Origin: an uncultured Altererythrobacter sp.
GTDB lineage: Bacteria; Pseudomonadota; Alphaproteobacteria; Sphingomonadales; Sphingomonadaceae
DNA: 6,159 nt
Reading direction: 5' to 3'
NCBI GenBank assembly: GCA_946886175.1
Contig: CAMPIA010000080.1
Coordinates: 1 to 6,159 of the forward strand
Shown: one piece after another, positions 1 to 6,159 of the stretch
How positions within the stretch are numbered: position 1 is the stretch's first letter
Layout: every line of letters begins with the position of its first letter
Program-made: the position numbers and the translations under genes
Notes under the pieces: generated by a model
Told to the model about the DNA's origin: nothing
The model's input: only the letters and a program-made list of their open reading frames with translations
The model's database searches: none

Positions 1-364
1 GCCTCCGCCGGTGTGCAACAAGGGCCCGTACATCGTGTTCTTCGAGTGGGACAAGTCGGACATCACGCCCGAGGCAGCGACCATTCTCGACAACGCGGTG
101 TCGGCGTACACCAACTGCGGCACCGCCGCGGTTATGCTCGCCGGTCACACCGACCGTTCGGGTACGGTCACGTACAACGAAGGCCTGGCCGAGCGCCGGA
201 ACGCTTCGGTCCGCTCGTACCTCGGCGGCCGTGGCGTCCCCGATGCCCGGATCTCGAGCGAAGCGTTCGGCGAATCGATGCCCCGCGTTCCGACCGCCGA
301 CGGCGTTCGCGAACTCCAGAACCGCCGGGTGGAAATCACCTACGGTCCGGGTTCGGGCATGTAA
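1..364 (+). CDS. OmpA-family outer membrane protein, C-terminal peptidoglycan-binding domain (5' partial)
   Basis: The reading frame is open from the left edge (first full codon at base 2) and ends with TAA at 362-364, so only the C-terminal part of the gene is here. It begins with a Pro-Pro-Pro stretch, probably the end of the proline-rich linker between an N-terminal beta-barrel and the OmpA domain. The domain then shows the VFFEWDKSDIT strand, the GHTDRSG motif and the LAERRNASV helix. The Asp of TDRSG and the second Arg of AERR lie 15 residues apart, the spacing of the two E. coli OmpA residues that hold diaminopimelate in peptidoglycan. From family knowledge the protein anchors the outer membrane non-covalently to the cell wall. 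Two cysteines, in VCNKG and TNCG about 34 residues apart, could form a disulfide. The GTG at 11 is an internal valine codon, not a start. A strong terminator follows 29 bp after the stop. The subfamily cannot be fixed without the N-terminus. Confidence 0.93.
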   Translation, partial: PPPVCNKGPYIVFFEWDKSDITPEAATILDNAVSAYTNCGTAAVMLAGHTDRSGTVTYNEGLAERRNASVRSYLGGRGVPDARISSEAFGESMPRVPTADGVRELQNRRVEITYGPGSGM

Positions 365-393
365 GTTTCGCGACAGCGATAACTTTAGAGAGA

Positions 394-420
394 GGGGCCG
401 GAGCAATCCGGCCCCTTTTT
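394..420 (+). terminator. Intrinsic terminator of the OmpA-family gene
   Basis: A perfect 8-bp GC-rich stem, GGGGCCGG (394-401) pairing with CCGGCCCC (408-415), encloses a 6-base loop AGCAAT and is followed directly by five T's (416-420). A few A/G bases before the stem can pair with the T run and lengthen it. It lies 29 bp past the OmpA-family stop codon on the same strand and should end that transcript before sodC. Confidence 0.93.
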
Positions 421-446
421 CGTTAGGGTCATGACGTTCGCAACAC

Positions 447-451
447 AGGAG
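447..451 (+). promoter_or_regulatory. Ribosome binding site that sets the sodC start
   Basis: AGGAG at 447-451 lies 6 bases before the ATG at 458, which is ideal spacing. The in-frame upstream ATG at 431 has only a weak purine patch before it. Starting there would also put nine residues (MTFATQEPF) ahead of a normal signal peptide. This favours 458 as the start. Only 37 bp separate the terminator T run from this start, and I see no clear -35/-10 promoter in that gap. Confidence 0.8.
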
Positions 452-457
452 CCGTTC

Positions 458-1054
458 ATGATCCGCCTAGCCCTTCCCGTGACCCTCGCCGCCGTAGCTG
501 CGCTCCCCGGCTGCTCTCCCGCCCAGGACGACGCCGCGCCGACGCAAGACGCATCCGCGCAGACCGCCGCAGCGGAGGATGTCGCAGGCGCCGCTTCATC
601 GCCGGACATGCTGGGATCGGCAGCGCTTGCGCTGGCCGACGGCGCCTCCGCCGGGACGGTGGAGCTCCTCTCCGATGGGGGTGCGTTGTCGCTCCGGATC
701 GATGTGACCGGCATTCCCGAAGGCACGCACGGCTTCCATCTTCATACGACCGGACAGTGCGCTGCTCCGGACTTCACTTCGGCCGATGGCCATCTCAATC
801 CCGCGGACCGCGAACACGGACGCGAGAATCCCGCCGGCAGCCACCTGGGCGACTTGCCCAACCTGGTGGTCGGCGCGGACGGCACGGTCTCGACGACGGT
901 CGCTCTCGATGCGGAGTCCGGCAGCGCGATCGATTCGCTGTTCGATGCCGACGGGACCGCGGTCATGATCCACGCCGATCCCGACGACTATCGCACCGAC
1001 CCCACCGGCGACGCCGGTTCGCGGATCGCCTGTGGGGTGCTCGAGCGCGGTTGA
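458..1054 (+). CDS. sodC: Superoxide dismutase [Cu-Zn], exported, probable lipoprotein
   Basis: The predicted 198-residue protein converts superoxide to oxygen and hydrogen peroxide in the periplasm or at the outer membrane. Residues 1-18 form a signal peptide ending in LPGC, a lipobox-like site with Cys19. Proline at -2 is atypical, so lipidation is likely but not certain. Residues 20-50 are an Ala/Asp/Thr-rich, probably flexible tether. The catalytic domain follows: HGFHLH (His94, His96), DGHLNP (His112), EHG (His120), SHLGDLPN (His129, Asp132) and MIHADPDDY (His172). Together these supply all copper and zinc ligands. Cys101 and Cys192 (in GSRIACGVL) fit the conserved intrasubunit disulfide. 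The start at 458 rests on the AGGAG site; an alternative ATG at 431 would add nine residues. The upstream OmpA-family gene ends in a strong terminator, so sodC probably has its own promoter. It converges on the MFS gene with 20 bp between stop codons. The enzyme family is certain; the anchoring mode is inferred. Confidence 0.95.
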   Translation: MIRLALPVTLAAVAALPGCSPAQDDAAPTQDASAQTAAAEDVAGAASSPDMLGSAALALADGASAGTVELLSDGGALSLRIDVTGIPEGTHGFHLHTTGQCAAPDFTSADGHLNPADREHGRENPAGSHLGDLPNLVVGADGTVSTTVALDAESGSAIDSLFDADGTAVMIHADPDDYRTDPTGDAGSRIACGVLERG

Positions 1055-1063
1055 GGCCGGCTC
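1043..1063 (+). terminator. Weak hairpin over the sodC stop codon, possible bidirectional terminator
   Basis: GAGC (1043-1046) pairs with GCTC (1060-1063), and CGG (1048-1050) pairs with CCG (1057-1059), with one bulged G and a 6-base loop holding the sodC stop. It lies where sodC and the MFS gene converge. There is no proper T run on either side, so a terminator role is weakly supported. Confidence 0.22.
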
Positions 1064-1074
1064 CTAACGTTTCG

Positions 1075-2691
1075 TCAGGGCAGGTTCTCGCCGGCGGCGC
1101 GCGCGCGTTCTACAACGCTCGCCGCCGCCGCGGGGACCAGCTTGAGCGCGGCGAGCAGCAAGACGAATCCGGCCGGCACCACCACCAGCGTGCTCATCAT
1201 GCCGGTGGACAGGTCGTCGCCGTTGATGGCCGAGACGTAGCCCGCCATGAACGGCCCGATCCCCAGCCCGATCAGCGTGGTCGCGAGGAAGAAAGTCGCC
1301 GTCGCAAGGCCGCGCATGCGCGGGAGGACGAGCGCCTGGCTGGTCGCTGCCGCCGCGCCGAGCGCCGAGGCGGACAGCATCTGCGCGAAGAAGCTGGCGA
1401 TATAGAACACCGGCAGGCTGTCGGTGGTGAACGCGACCACCAGCGGCGGAACGGTCGTCAGCAATCCGAACATCACAACCAGGATGCGCCCGGTCGGGCG
1501 GCGTTCGAGCAGGTAGTCGGCCACGCGCCCGCCGACGATGACCCCCAGGAACCCGGCAACCGCCGAGGGCGCGCCGAGGAACCAGCCGAGGTCGCTCTTG
1601 TCGGCGCCGAGCGCGCGTTCGGCATAGGGCGCGCCCCAATAGGCGGCGGAATAGGCGACGAAGGCGATCGTGCCGTAGCCGAGCACGACGGTGAGAAACG
1701 CGGGCGACCCCCAGGTGAGCCGAAACGTCGGCAGGTCGCGCGAACGGAGCGACATCGCCCAGCTGAACACTGCGTAATACCCGACACCGAGGAACAGCCA
1801 CTGGTCGGACACGCCCGCGACCAAGTTGGAAGTCGCGGGCACGCTCGACGACAACCATAGTGCGAGCGCGGCGAACACCGCCGCGCCGACAAGGTTGGTC
1901 GCCAGCGCGGGAAGTCCGCGCATCGCCGCGCCGACCAAAGTGAACGGCGGGATGACCTGCAGCAGTTCCTGCATGAAGCCATGGAACGGCCGTGGATCCT
2001 CGGGCGTCGGCAATCCGTCGATCGCGCCGCGCACCGGCTCGCGCAGCGTCAGGATCCACAGAGCCAGCAGCAGGCCGGGCACGCCCACCGCGAGGAACGC
2101 CGCCTGCCATCCCGCCAGGCCCAGCGGGCCGCCATCGGGATAGGCGGCGTTCCAGTTTTCGACCACGAGCCCGCCGATCAGCAGCGAAATGCCGCCGCCG
2201 AGGTAGAGGCCGGACGAATAGATCGCGAGCGCGGTCGCACGCAGCCGCGCGGGAAACCAGTCGGAAATGAGCGAATAGGCGGCCGGGCTGGCGGTCGCTT
2301 CGCCCACCCCGACACCGATCCGGGCGACAGTGAGCGTGCTGGCGTCGCGCGCGAACCCCGAAAGCGCCGTCATCGCCGACCACAGCGCGAGGCCGAGGCT
2401 CATCAGCCGGACGCGCTTCCAGCTGTCGGCGAGCTTCCCGAGCGGAATACCGAACAATGCGTAAAAGACCGCGAACGCAGTGCCGTAGAGGAAGCCGAGA
2501 TAGTCGTCCTCCACCCCGAGGTCGGCCTTGATATCGTTGGCCAGGATCGAAAGAATCTGCCGATCGATGAAATTGAGGATGTAGATCAGCACCAGAACGC
2601 CGAGCGCGTACCAGCTATAGGCCGAAACCTTGTCGGCGGCCGGCGCCGGTCCTGCCGAAGGCACAGGCGCCTCAGTCAGCGTGTCGTTCAT
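1075..2691 (-). CDS. Spinster-like MFS transporter with enlarged centre (14 predicted helices), substrate unknown
   Basis: A 538-residue integral inner-membrane carrier of the major facilitator superfamily. After a Pro/Ala-rich cytosolic N-terminus (1-22), helix 1 runs into NFIDRQ (40-45), typical of spinster-like carriers. The loop after helix 2 carries the MFS signature [13 protein letters not shown] (85-97). [13 protein letters not shown] (127-139) lies in helix 4. A second-half copy of the signature is seen as [13 protein letters not shown] (387-399). By eye, hydrophobic segments lie near 26-48, 66-84, 96-113, 119-140, 152-176, 192-216, 264-281, 297-315, 330-352, 370-391, 401-421, 427-455, 461-488 and 496-519. 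That makes 14 helices, where classical members have 12 and about 400-480 residues. The extra pair lies between the two six-helix halves. The ATG at 2691 lies inside the end of queC, a 20-bp overlap suggesting translational coupling. The substrate cannot be read from the sequence; lipid, drug or metabolite transport are all known in related families. Confidence 0.93.
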   Translation of the reverse strand: MNDTLTEAPVPSAGPAPAADKVSAYSWYALGVLVLIYILNFIDRQILSILANDIKADLGVEDDYLGFLYGTAFAVFYALFGIPLGKLADSWKRVRLMSLGLALWSAMTALSGFARDASTLTVARIGVGVGEATASPAAYSLISDWFPARLRATALAIYSSGLYLGGGISLLIGGLVVENWNAAYPDGGPLGLAGWQAAFLAVGVPGLLLALWILTLREPVRGAIDGLPTPEDPRPFHGFMQELLQVIPPFTLVGAAMRGLPALATNLVGAAVFAALALWLSSSVPATSNLVAGVSDQWLFLGVGYYAVFSWAMSLRSRDLPTFRLTWGSPAFLTVVLGYGTIAFVAYSAAYWGAPYAERALGADKSDLGWFLGAPSAVAGFLGVIVGGRVADYLLERRPTGRILVVMFGLLTTVPPLVVAFTTDSLPVFYIASFFAQMLSASALGAAAATSQALVLPRMRGLATATFFLATTLIGLGIGPFMAGYVSAINGDDLSTGMMSTLVVVPAGFVLLLAALKLVPAAAASVVERARAAGENLP

Positions 2692-3376
2692 ACCTGATCC
2701 CGTCCTCTATCCCGGCTTGCGCGAAGCCCTTCTGCCGCAAGCGGCAGCTGTCGCATACCCCGCAGGCCAACCCATCCGCACCCGGTGCGTAGCACGACCA
2801 GCTGAGCCCGGTGTCGAGCCCGAGCCGCGCGGCTTCCGCCGCGATCTGCGCCTTGGTCATGTGCTGCAACGGCGCCTGGATCGTCACCCCTTGCCCCTCG
2901 ACCCCGGCCTTGGTTCCGAGGCGCGCCATATGCTCGAACGCGGCGATGAACTCCGGGCGGCAATCGGGGTATCCCGAATAGTCGAGCGCGTTCACCCCGA
3001 TGAAGATGTCGCGCGCGCCCACCGCTTCGGCCCACGCGAGCGTCAGCGAGAGGAAGACGATGTTGCGCGCCGGCACGTAAGTTACCGGAATGTCGCCGCC
3101 CACCCCTCCGGTCGGCACGGCGATGTCGTCGGTCAGGGCCGAGCCGCCGAACGCCCGCAAGTCGAGCGGCAGCACGACATGGCGCTCGCACGCGAGCATG
3201 GTGGCGATCCTGTGCGCGGCCTCGATCTCGATCCGGTGGCGCTGGCCATAGTCGACCGTCAGGGCATAGAGCGCGAACCCGCGCTCGCGCGCCAGCGCGG
3301 CCGCGACCATCGAGTCGAGCCCCCCGGATAGCAATACGACGGCGGCGTTGGCCCCGTTATCGGTGTCCGATCCCAT
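2672..3376 (-). CDS. queC: 7-cyano-7-deazaguanine synthase QueC (preQ0 synthase)
   Basis: A 234-residue cytosolic enzyme. It uses ATP and ammonia to turn 7-carboxy-7-deazaguanine into preQ0, the precursor of the tRNA wobble base queuosine. The PP-loop nucleotide-binding motif SGGLDS is at 17-22 and LTVDYGQRH follows near 39-47. The C-terminal zinc site is complete: Cys195 (SWSCY), Cys205, Cys208 and Cys211 (LACGVCDSC). The length is normal for the family. The start at 3376 places the PP-loop at the expected distance from the N-terminus, and GAGG lies 3 bases upstream, somewhat close. The usual partners queD and queE are not in the window. The gene follows the DUF3617-like gene after 66 bp and overlaps the MFS gene by 20 bp. 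Identity is secure from the paired PP-loop and four-cysteine motifs. Confidence 0.97.
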   Translation of the reverse strand: MGSDTDNGANAAVVLLSGGLDSMVAAALARERGFALYALTVDYGQRHRIEIEAAHRIATMLACERHVVLPLDLRAFGGSALTDDIAVPTGGVGGDIPVTYVPARNIVFLSLTLAWAEAVGARDIFIGVNALDYSGYPDCRPEFIAAFEHMARLGTKAGVEGQGVTIQAPLQHMTKAQIAAEAARLGLDTGLSWSCYAPGADGLACGVCDSCRLRQKGFAQAGIEDGIRYERHAD

Positions 3377-3392
3377 GCCCTCGGGCTAGGGC
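3377..3392 (-). promoter_or_regulatory. Hairpin covering the queC ribosome binding site
   Basis: In the minus-strand transcript GCCCT (3392-3388) can pair with AGGGC (3381-3377) across the loop AGCCCG. The 3' arm ends directly at the queC ATG and covers most of the GAGG Shine-Dalgarno match. A 5-bp stem is short and could arise by chance at this G+C level. If it folds it would dampen initiation at queC. I see no match to a known preQ1 riboswitch. Confidence 0.25.
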
Positions 3393-3442
3393 GAATCCCG
3401 GGTGGGGGCAATCGAAAGCGTGGACACGATGCGCCGGCGGGA

Positions 3443-3856
3443 TCAGGAGCACGCTCCGGTCCGACGCGCTTCGGCCGAGAACTGGAACGGCAGTCCGCCG
3501 GCGATGCCCTGGCTCTCGACCTGCGCCAGCGAGGCGCTCTCGCGCCGGATGCTGGTGCGGCCGTAATTGCTGCCCTTGCAGGTGTACTGGACGGTTACCT
3601 CGCTGGCGCCGTCCTCGACGACATAGCGCGAGCAATCGTTGCGCGGATGGCGCAGCTGGATCAGCTCGCGCCCGTTGCGGATGCAAATCTTCTTCGGCGG
3701 GCTGCCATCGCGAAAGCGCAATTGCCATTGGCCCGGGCTGAGCCCGTCGAGCATCGCCAAGCCGGGCGCCTGCGCCGCCGCCGGAGCCATCAGGGCGCCA
3801 AACGCGACCGCGGCGGTCATCGCCGGGCCGAGCGCTGCCTTGCCCATCTTCCGCAT
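3443..3856 (-). CDS. DUF3617-like small secreted protein of unknown function
   Basis: A 137-residue predicted exported protein that I recognise only as resembling the DUF3617 family common in sphingomonads; no function is established. A signal peptide is clear: MRKMGK, then a hydrophobic stretch (about 8-24) and an Ala-rich cleavage region APAAAQA near residue 30. The mature part starts with MLDGLSPGQWQLRFRD and holds GSPPKKICIRNGRELIQLRH. Four cysteines (58, 75, 93, 136) suggest two disulfides in the periplasm. The start at 3856 is chosen because GGAG lies 8 bases upstream and gives a compact signal peptide. In-frame ATGs at 3880 (eight residues longer) and 3847 are possible. It is separated from hslO by 84 bp and from queC by 66 bp. 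It may therefore have its own promoter despite sharing the strand. Confidence 0.8.
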   Translation of the reverse strand: MRKMGKAALGPAMTAAVAFGALMAPAAAQAPGLAMLDGLSPGQWQLRFRDGSPPKKICIRNGRELIQLRHPRNDCSRYVVEDGASEVTVQYTCKGSNYGRTSIRRESASLAQVESQGIAGGLPFQFSAEARRTGACS

Positions 3857-3864
3857 TCTTCGAT

Positions 3865-3868
3865 CTCC
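3865..3868 (-). promoter_or_regulatory. Ribosome binding site favouring the 3856 start of the DUF3617-like gene
   Basis: On the minus strand GGAG (3868-3865) lies 8 bases before the ATG at 3856. The longer start at 3880 is preceded only by a weaker GGGA about 9 bases upstream, so 3856 is preferred, not proven. Confidence 0.55.
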
Positions 3869-3906
3869 GAACGTTTCCATTTGGCGATTCCCACTAGCAT
3901 CATTCG

Positions 3907-3920
3907 AACGACAAGTCGTT
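3907..3920. repeat. 14-bp inverted repeat between hslO and the DUF3617-like gene
   Basis: AACGAC (3907-3912) and GTCGTT (3915-3920) are perfect inverted arms around a central AA. The element lies 20 bp past the hslO stop and about 50 bp before the DUF3617-like start. It could be a regulator-binding dyad or a small hairpin. It lacks a T run, so it is not a typical terminator. Function is unknown. Confidence 0.4.
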
Positions 3921-3940
3921 GCACATACACGACAGGCCGT

Positions 3941-4834
3941 TCAGGCTTTGATTTCGAACACTTTCGAACAGAACGCGCAATCGACGAGGATTCTTCCCTC
4001 GTCGTCGCGCATCTCGGCCCGATCCGCTTCGGGGAAGCGCGCGATCACCTGCTCGTAGTGCTCGATCGAACAGCGGCATCCGCGGGCGAGGGGCGGCCCG
4101 GACTGGATCCGGACTTCGCTTTCCTCGTGGAACAGCCGCCAGACGAGCGCTTCGAGCGACAGCCCGTCGTCGACCAACTCGTCGTGCCGCGTGCTTCCCG
4201 CGAGCACCGCGACATGCTCCCACTCGGGATGGTCCACCTGCGCATGGAGCCGCTCGCGGCCTTCTTCGCCTTCGGGGAGATGCTGCACGAGCACCCCGCC
4301 CGCCACGCAGCCGTCGCCGCCGGCGTTGGCGCCGACCCTGATCAGCGTCGGCACCTGCTCCGACTGAGCGAAATACGTCTCGCACGCTTCCGCCAGCGAT
4401 TCGCCCTCGAGCGGGACGATCCCCTGATATCGCCCCTTGCCGTCCGCCATGTCGAATGTGATCGCGAGATAGCCCTTGCCGAAGAGCGCATAGAGCGAGG
4501 GATTCGCGCCGAGTTCGGCGAGCCGTTCTTGGTCGAAGTCGACATAGCCGCGCAGCGCGCCGGCGCGATAATCGCACACCAGCAGGCGGACCACGCCGGC
4601 CTCGGTCTGCGCCTGCATCGTCAATTGCCCGCTCTCGTGCTTCAGCAACCCGCCGATCAGGGCTGCCAGCACCAGCGCTTCGGCCAGCAGATGCGTGATC
4701 GCGGGCGGATAGTCGTGCGCTGCGAGGATCTCGTCGATCGTGCGGTCGAGCCGCACGGCCTTGCCGCGCGCATTGCGGCTGGGGATCGTAAAGCCCAGCA
4801 GTTCGTCGCAATAGGTTTCGGCCTGTTCGGTCAT
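3941..4834 (-). CDS. hslO: Redox-regulated molecular chaperone Hsp33
   Basis: A 297-residue cytosolic holdase chaperone. From family knowledge it stays inactive while four C-terminal cysteines bind zinc, and it opens when oxidants form disulfides, protecting unfolding proteins. The switch is intact: GCRCS gives Cys253 and Cys255, and DCAFC gives Cys286 and Cys289. The N-terminal substrate-binding domain is full length, with VGANAGGDGCVAGGVLVQ in its middle part. The length matches the family. The start at 4834 gives the usual N-terminus (MTEQAETYCDELLGF). The frame stays open upstream to 4978, but that extension is Arg/Ser-rich and lies inside argF, so it is rejected. No clear Shine-Dalgarno precedes 4834. 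It follows argF by 46 bp, the common alphaproteobacterial argD-argF-hslO order, and is probably transcribed with those genes. Confidence 0.96.
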   Translation of the reverse strand: MTEQAETYCDELLGFTIPSRNARGKAVRLDRTIDEILAAHDYPPAITHLLAEALVLAALIGGLLKHESGQLTMQAQTEAGVVRLLVCDYRAGALRGYVDFDQERLAELGANPSLYALFGKGYLAITFDMADGKGRYQGIVPLEGESLAEACETYFAQSEQVPTLIRVGANAGGDGCVAGGVLVQHLPEGEEGRERLHAQVDHPEWEHVAVLAGSTRHDELVDDGLSLEALVWRLFHEESEVRIQSGPPLARGCRCSIEHYEQVIARFPEADRAEMRDDEGRILVDCAFCSKVFEIKA

Positions 4835-4880
4835 GCGCCGAATATGGGGGCAGGGCCCGAGAAAGAAAGGCGTTGCCGGT

Positions 4881-5810
4881 TCAGAGCTTTCCGAAGCACC
4901 AGAGCAGGATCGATTTCTGCGCGTGTATCCGGTTCTCCGCCTCGTCGAATACGATCGACTGCGGGCCCTCGAACACACCCTGGCTCACTTCCTCGCCCAC
5001 GTGCGCGGGCAGGCAGTGGAGGAAACGCGCGTCGGGCTTCGCCCGCGCCATCAGCGCTTCGTCGACCTGGAAGGGGGCCATCGCCGCGAGCTTGTTGTGC
5101 GCGTGGTCCTGCCCCATCGAAACCCAGGTGTCGGTGACGATCACGTCGGCCCCCGTGGCCGCTTCGGCGGCGTCGTTGCCGAGCGTCACCTGTGCCCCGG
5201 CCTCGCGCGCCATGGCCACGAACTCCGCCTCGGGCTGGTAACCCTCGGGGGTCGCGACGCGGACGTTGAACCTGAACAATCCGGCCGCCTCGAGGATCGA
5301 GTTCAGCACGTTGTTGCCGTCGCCGAACCAGGCGAGTTCGAGCCCGGGAAGCGGCTTGCGCTGCTCGATCACGGTGAGGAGATCGGCGACGATCTGGCAC
5401 GGATGCGAGCGGTCGGTCAGCCCGTTGATCACCGGCACGCTGGCGTGACGCGCCATTTCCTCCGCCTTTGCGTGATCGTCCGTGCGCAGCATGATCGCAT
5501 CGGCCATGCGGCTGAGCACGCGCGCGGTATCGGCGATCGATTCGCCGCGGCCGAGCTGGCTCGAGGCCGAATCGAGCATCAGCGCGGAGCCGCCGAGCTG
5601 GCGCATCGCGATGTCGAAGCTGACCCGGGTGCGGGTCGAGTTCTTTTCGAACACCATCGCCAGCACATGGCCCGCGAGCGGCGCGTCGGCATCGGGCCGA
5701 CCCTTGGGCCAGCCCGCGCGCGCCGCCTTGCGCTGCTGCGCGTCGTCGATCATCGCCGCGATCGCATCGGTCCCCGCGTCCGACAGGTCGAGGAAATGGC
5801 GCGGCGCCAT
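4881..5810 (-). CDS. argF: Ornithine carbamoyltransferase
   Basis: A 309-residue cytosolic enzyme that joins carbamoyl phosphate to ornithine, giving citrulline for arginine synthesis. The carbamoyl-phosphate motif STRTR is at 58-62, followed by the HPCQ motif at 136-139. DTWVSMGQD carries the SMG ornithine-binding loop. HCLPAH at 265-270 holds the active-site cysteine (Cys266). Length and motif order match anabolic OTCase. The STRTR motif and SMG loop separate it from aspartate carbamoyltransferase and from N-acetylornithine carbamoyltransferase variants. The start ATG shares its A with the argD TGA (TGATG), and GAGG (5821-5818) lies 7 bases upstream inside argD, indicating translational coupling. 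A 46-bp gap with no evident terminator leads to hslO. Confidence 0.97.
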   Translation of the reverse strand: MAPRHFLDLSDAGTDAIAAMIDDAQQRKAARAGWPKGRPDADAPLAGHVLAMVFEKNSTRTRVSFDIAMRQLGGSALMLDSASSQLGRGESIADTARVLSRMADAIMLRTDDHAKAEEMARHASVPVINGLTDRSHPCQIVADLLTVIEQRKPLPGLELAWFGDGNNVLNSILEAAGLFRFNVRVATPEGYQPEAEFVAMAREAGAQVTLGNDAAEAATGADVIVTDTWVSMGQDHAHNKLAAMAPFQVDEALMARAKPDARFLHCLPAHVGEEVSQGVFEGPQSIVFDEAENRIHAQKSILLWCFGKL

Positions 5811-5821
5811 CAGGCCGCCTC
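5808..5821 (-). promoter_or_regulatory. argD-argF coupling site (GAGG plus TGATG)
   Basis: On the minus strand GAGG (5821-5818) precedes TGATG (5812-5808), where the argD stop and the argF start share one base. A terminating ribosome can restart directly on argF, keeping the two arginine enzymes in balance. Confidence 0.8.
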
Positions 5822-6159
5822 GGGCACCCGGTAGTCCGCCGCGCCGGCCGACAGTTTGTCGAAGAACTCGTCGAACTCGGCCTCGCCCGCCACCAGCGGC
5901 GGGAGCACGCGCAAGGTGTTGTCGCCTGCTGCCACGGTGAGCAGCTGGTGGTTGTCGCGCAGGTGCGTGTAGAACGGCCGGCTCTCGACCTTCATCTTGA
6001 TCCCGAGCATCAGGCCTTTGCCGCGCACGAGCTCGAACAGCTCGGGATAGTTGCCGATGAACTGTTCGAGACGGCTGCGCAGCCGCTCGCCCTTGTCGGT
6101 CACCTCGGCGAGGAACTCGTCGTTGGCGACCGCATCCATCACCGCCATGCCCGCGGCCA
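5810..6159 (-). CDS. argD: Acetylornithine aminotransferase, C-terminal part (5' partial)
   Basis: The frame is open to the right edge and stops at TGA 5812-5810, so about 116 C-terminal residues are here; the N-terminus and the PLP-binding lysine lie outside. The fragment opens with the AGMAVMDAV segment that follows the GGNPLA-type motif in class III aminotransferases. It then shows [10 protein letters not shown] and [13 protein letters not shown], which carries the conserved arginine expected to hold the substrate carboxylate. From family knowledge the enzyme moves an amino group from glutamate to N-acetylglutamate semialdehyde in arginine synthesis, and may also serve lysine synthesis as a succinyl-DAP aminotransferase. 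The fragment alone fits other class III aminotransferases; the one-base overlap with argF makes argD by far the best call. The ATG at 6148 is an internal methionine. Confidence 0.93.
   Translation of the reverse strand, partial: AAGMAVMDAVANDEFLAEVTDKGERLRSRLEQFIGNYPELFELVRGKGLMLGIKMKVESRPFYTHLRDNHQLLTVAAGDNTLRVLPPLVAGEAEFDEFFDKLSAGAADYRVPEAA

Noticed and set aside
431..457. The upstream ATG at 431 as the sodC start.
   Set aside because: It has a poor ribosome binding site and would bury the signal peptide behind nine residues; AGGAG is ideally spaced for 458. The GTCATGAC palindrome at 428-435 is only 8 bp and probably chance.
757..1860. A 367-codon plus-strand frame covering the sodC end and the MFS 3' part.
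   Set aside because: Its product is extremely Arg-rich and low in complexity. It overlaps two genes with clear family motifs, so it is a frame shadow.
1064..2383. A 439-codon minus-strand frame inside the MFS gene.
   Set aside because: It is a shifted frame of the MFS gene, Arg-rich and without membrane segments; the 1075-2691 frame carries the MFS motifs.
3377..3442. A preQ1-type riboswitch in front of queC.
   Set aside because: The 66-bp gap shows only a 5-bp hairpin. I could not find the A-rich tail and pseudoknot layout of known preQ1 aptamers.
4835..4880. A terminator or promoter between argF and hslO.
   Set aside because: The 46-bp gap has no stable stem with a T run and no convincing -35/-10 pair, so the two genes are treated as one transcription unit.
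3941..4978. A longer hslO start at 4978.
   Set aside because: The added 48 residues are Arg/Ser-rich, unlike any Hsp33 N-terminus, and would overlap argF by about 98 bp. The ATG at 4834 gives the normal protein.
3647..5137. A 496-codon plus-strand open frame running opposite the DUF3617-like gene, hslO and argF.
   Set aside because: It lies opposite three well-supported genes, its product is Arg/His/Ala-rich with no recognisable motif, and such frames are expected opposite high-G+C coding DNA.

Overview
The window is a GC-rich (by eye about two-thirds G+C) chromosomal segment from an alphaproteobacterium, most likely a sphingomonad of the Erythrobacter type. The clues are an OmpA C-terminal domain of the sphingomonad kind, an argD-argF-hslO gene order common in Alphaproteobacteria, a small DUF3617-type secreted protein, and a spinster-like MFS carrier. 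It reads as an ordinary core-genome region. I see no IS element, CRISPR array, tRNA or rRNA gene, phage gene or attachment site.

Left part, plus strand (1-1054). The end of an OmpA-family outer-membrane/peptidoglycan-anchoring protein enters from outside the window. It is closed by a textbook intrinsic terminator at 394-420. Next comes sodC, a copper/zinc superoxide dismutase with an export signal and probable lipid anchor. All seven metal-binding positions are present. Both products act in the cell envelope, but the terminator suggests they are separate transcription units.

Right part, minus strand (6159 down to 1075). Read in the direction of transcription the genes are argD (partial), argF, hslO, a DUF3617-like secreted protein, queC, and an MFS transporter. 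argD and argF overlap in a TGATG junction and supply two steps of arginine synthesis: acetylornithine aminotransferase and ornithine carbamoyltransferase. hslO (redox chaperone Hsp33) follows after 46 bp. The DUF3617-like gene is set off by gaps of 84 and 66 bp. queC (queuosine/7-deazaguanine pathway) overlaps the MFS gene by 20 bp, so those two are probably translationally coupled. sodC and the MFS gene converge with only 20 bp between their stop codons.

No intergenic stretch exceeds 100 bp. I found no convincing undescribed system. The points most worth a second look are the queC-MFS overlap, the enlarged 14-helix MFS architecture, a short hairpin covering the queC ribosome-binding site, and a 14-bp dyad between hslO and the DUF3617-like gene.
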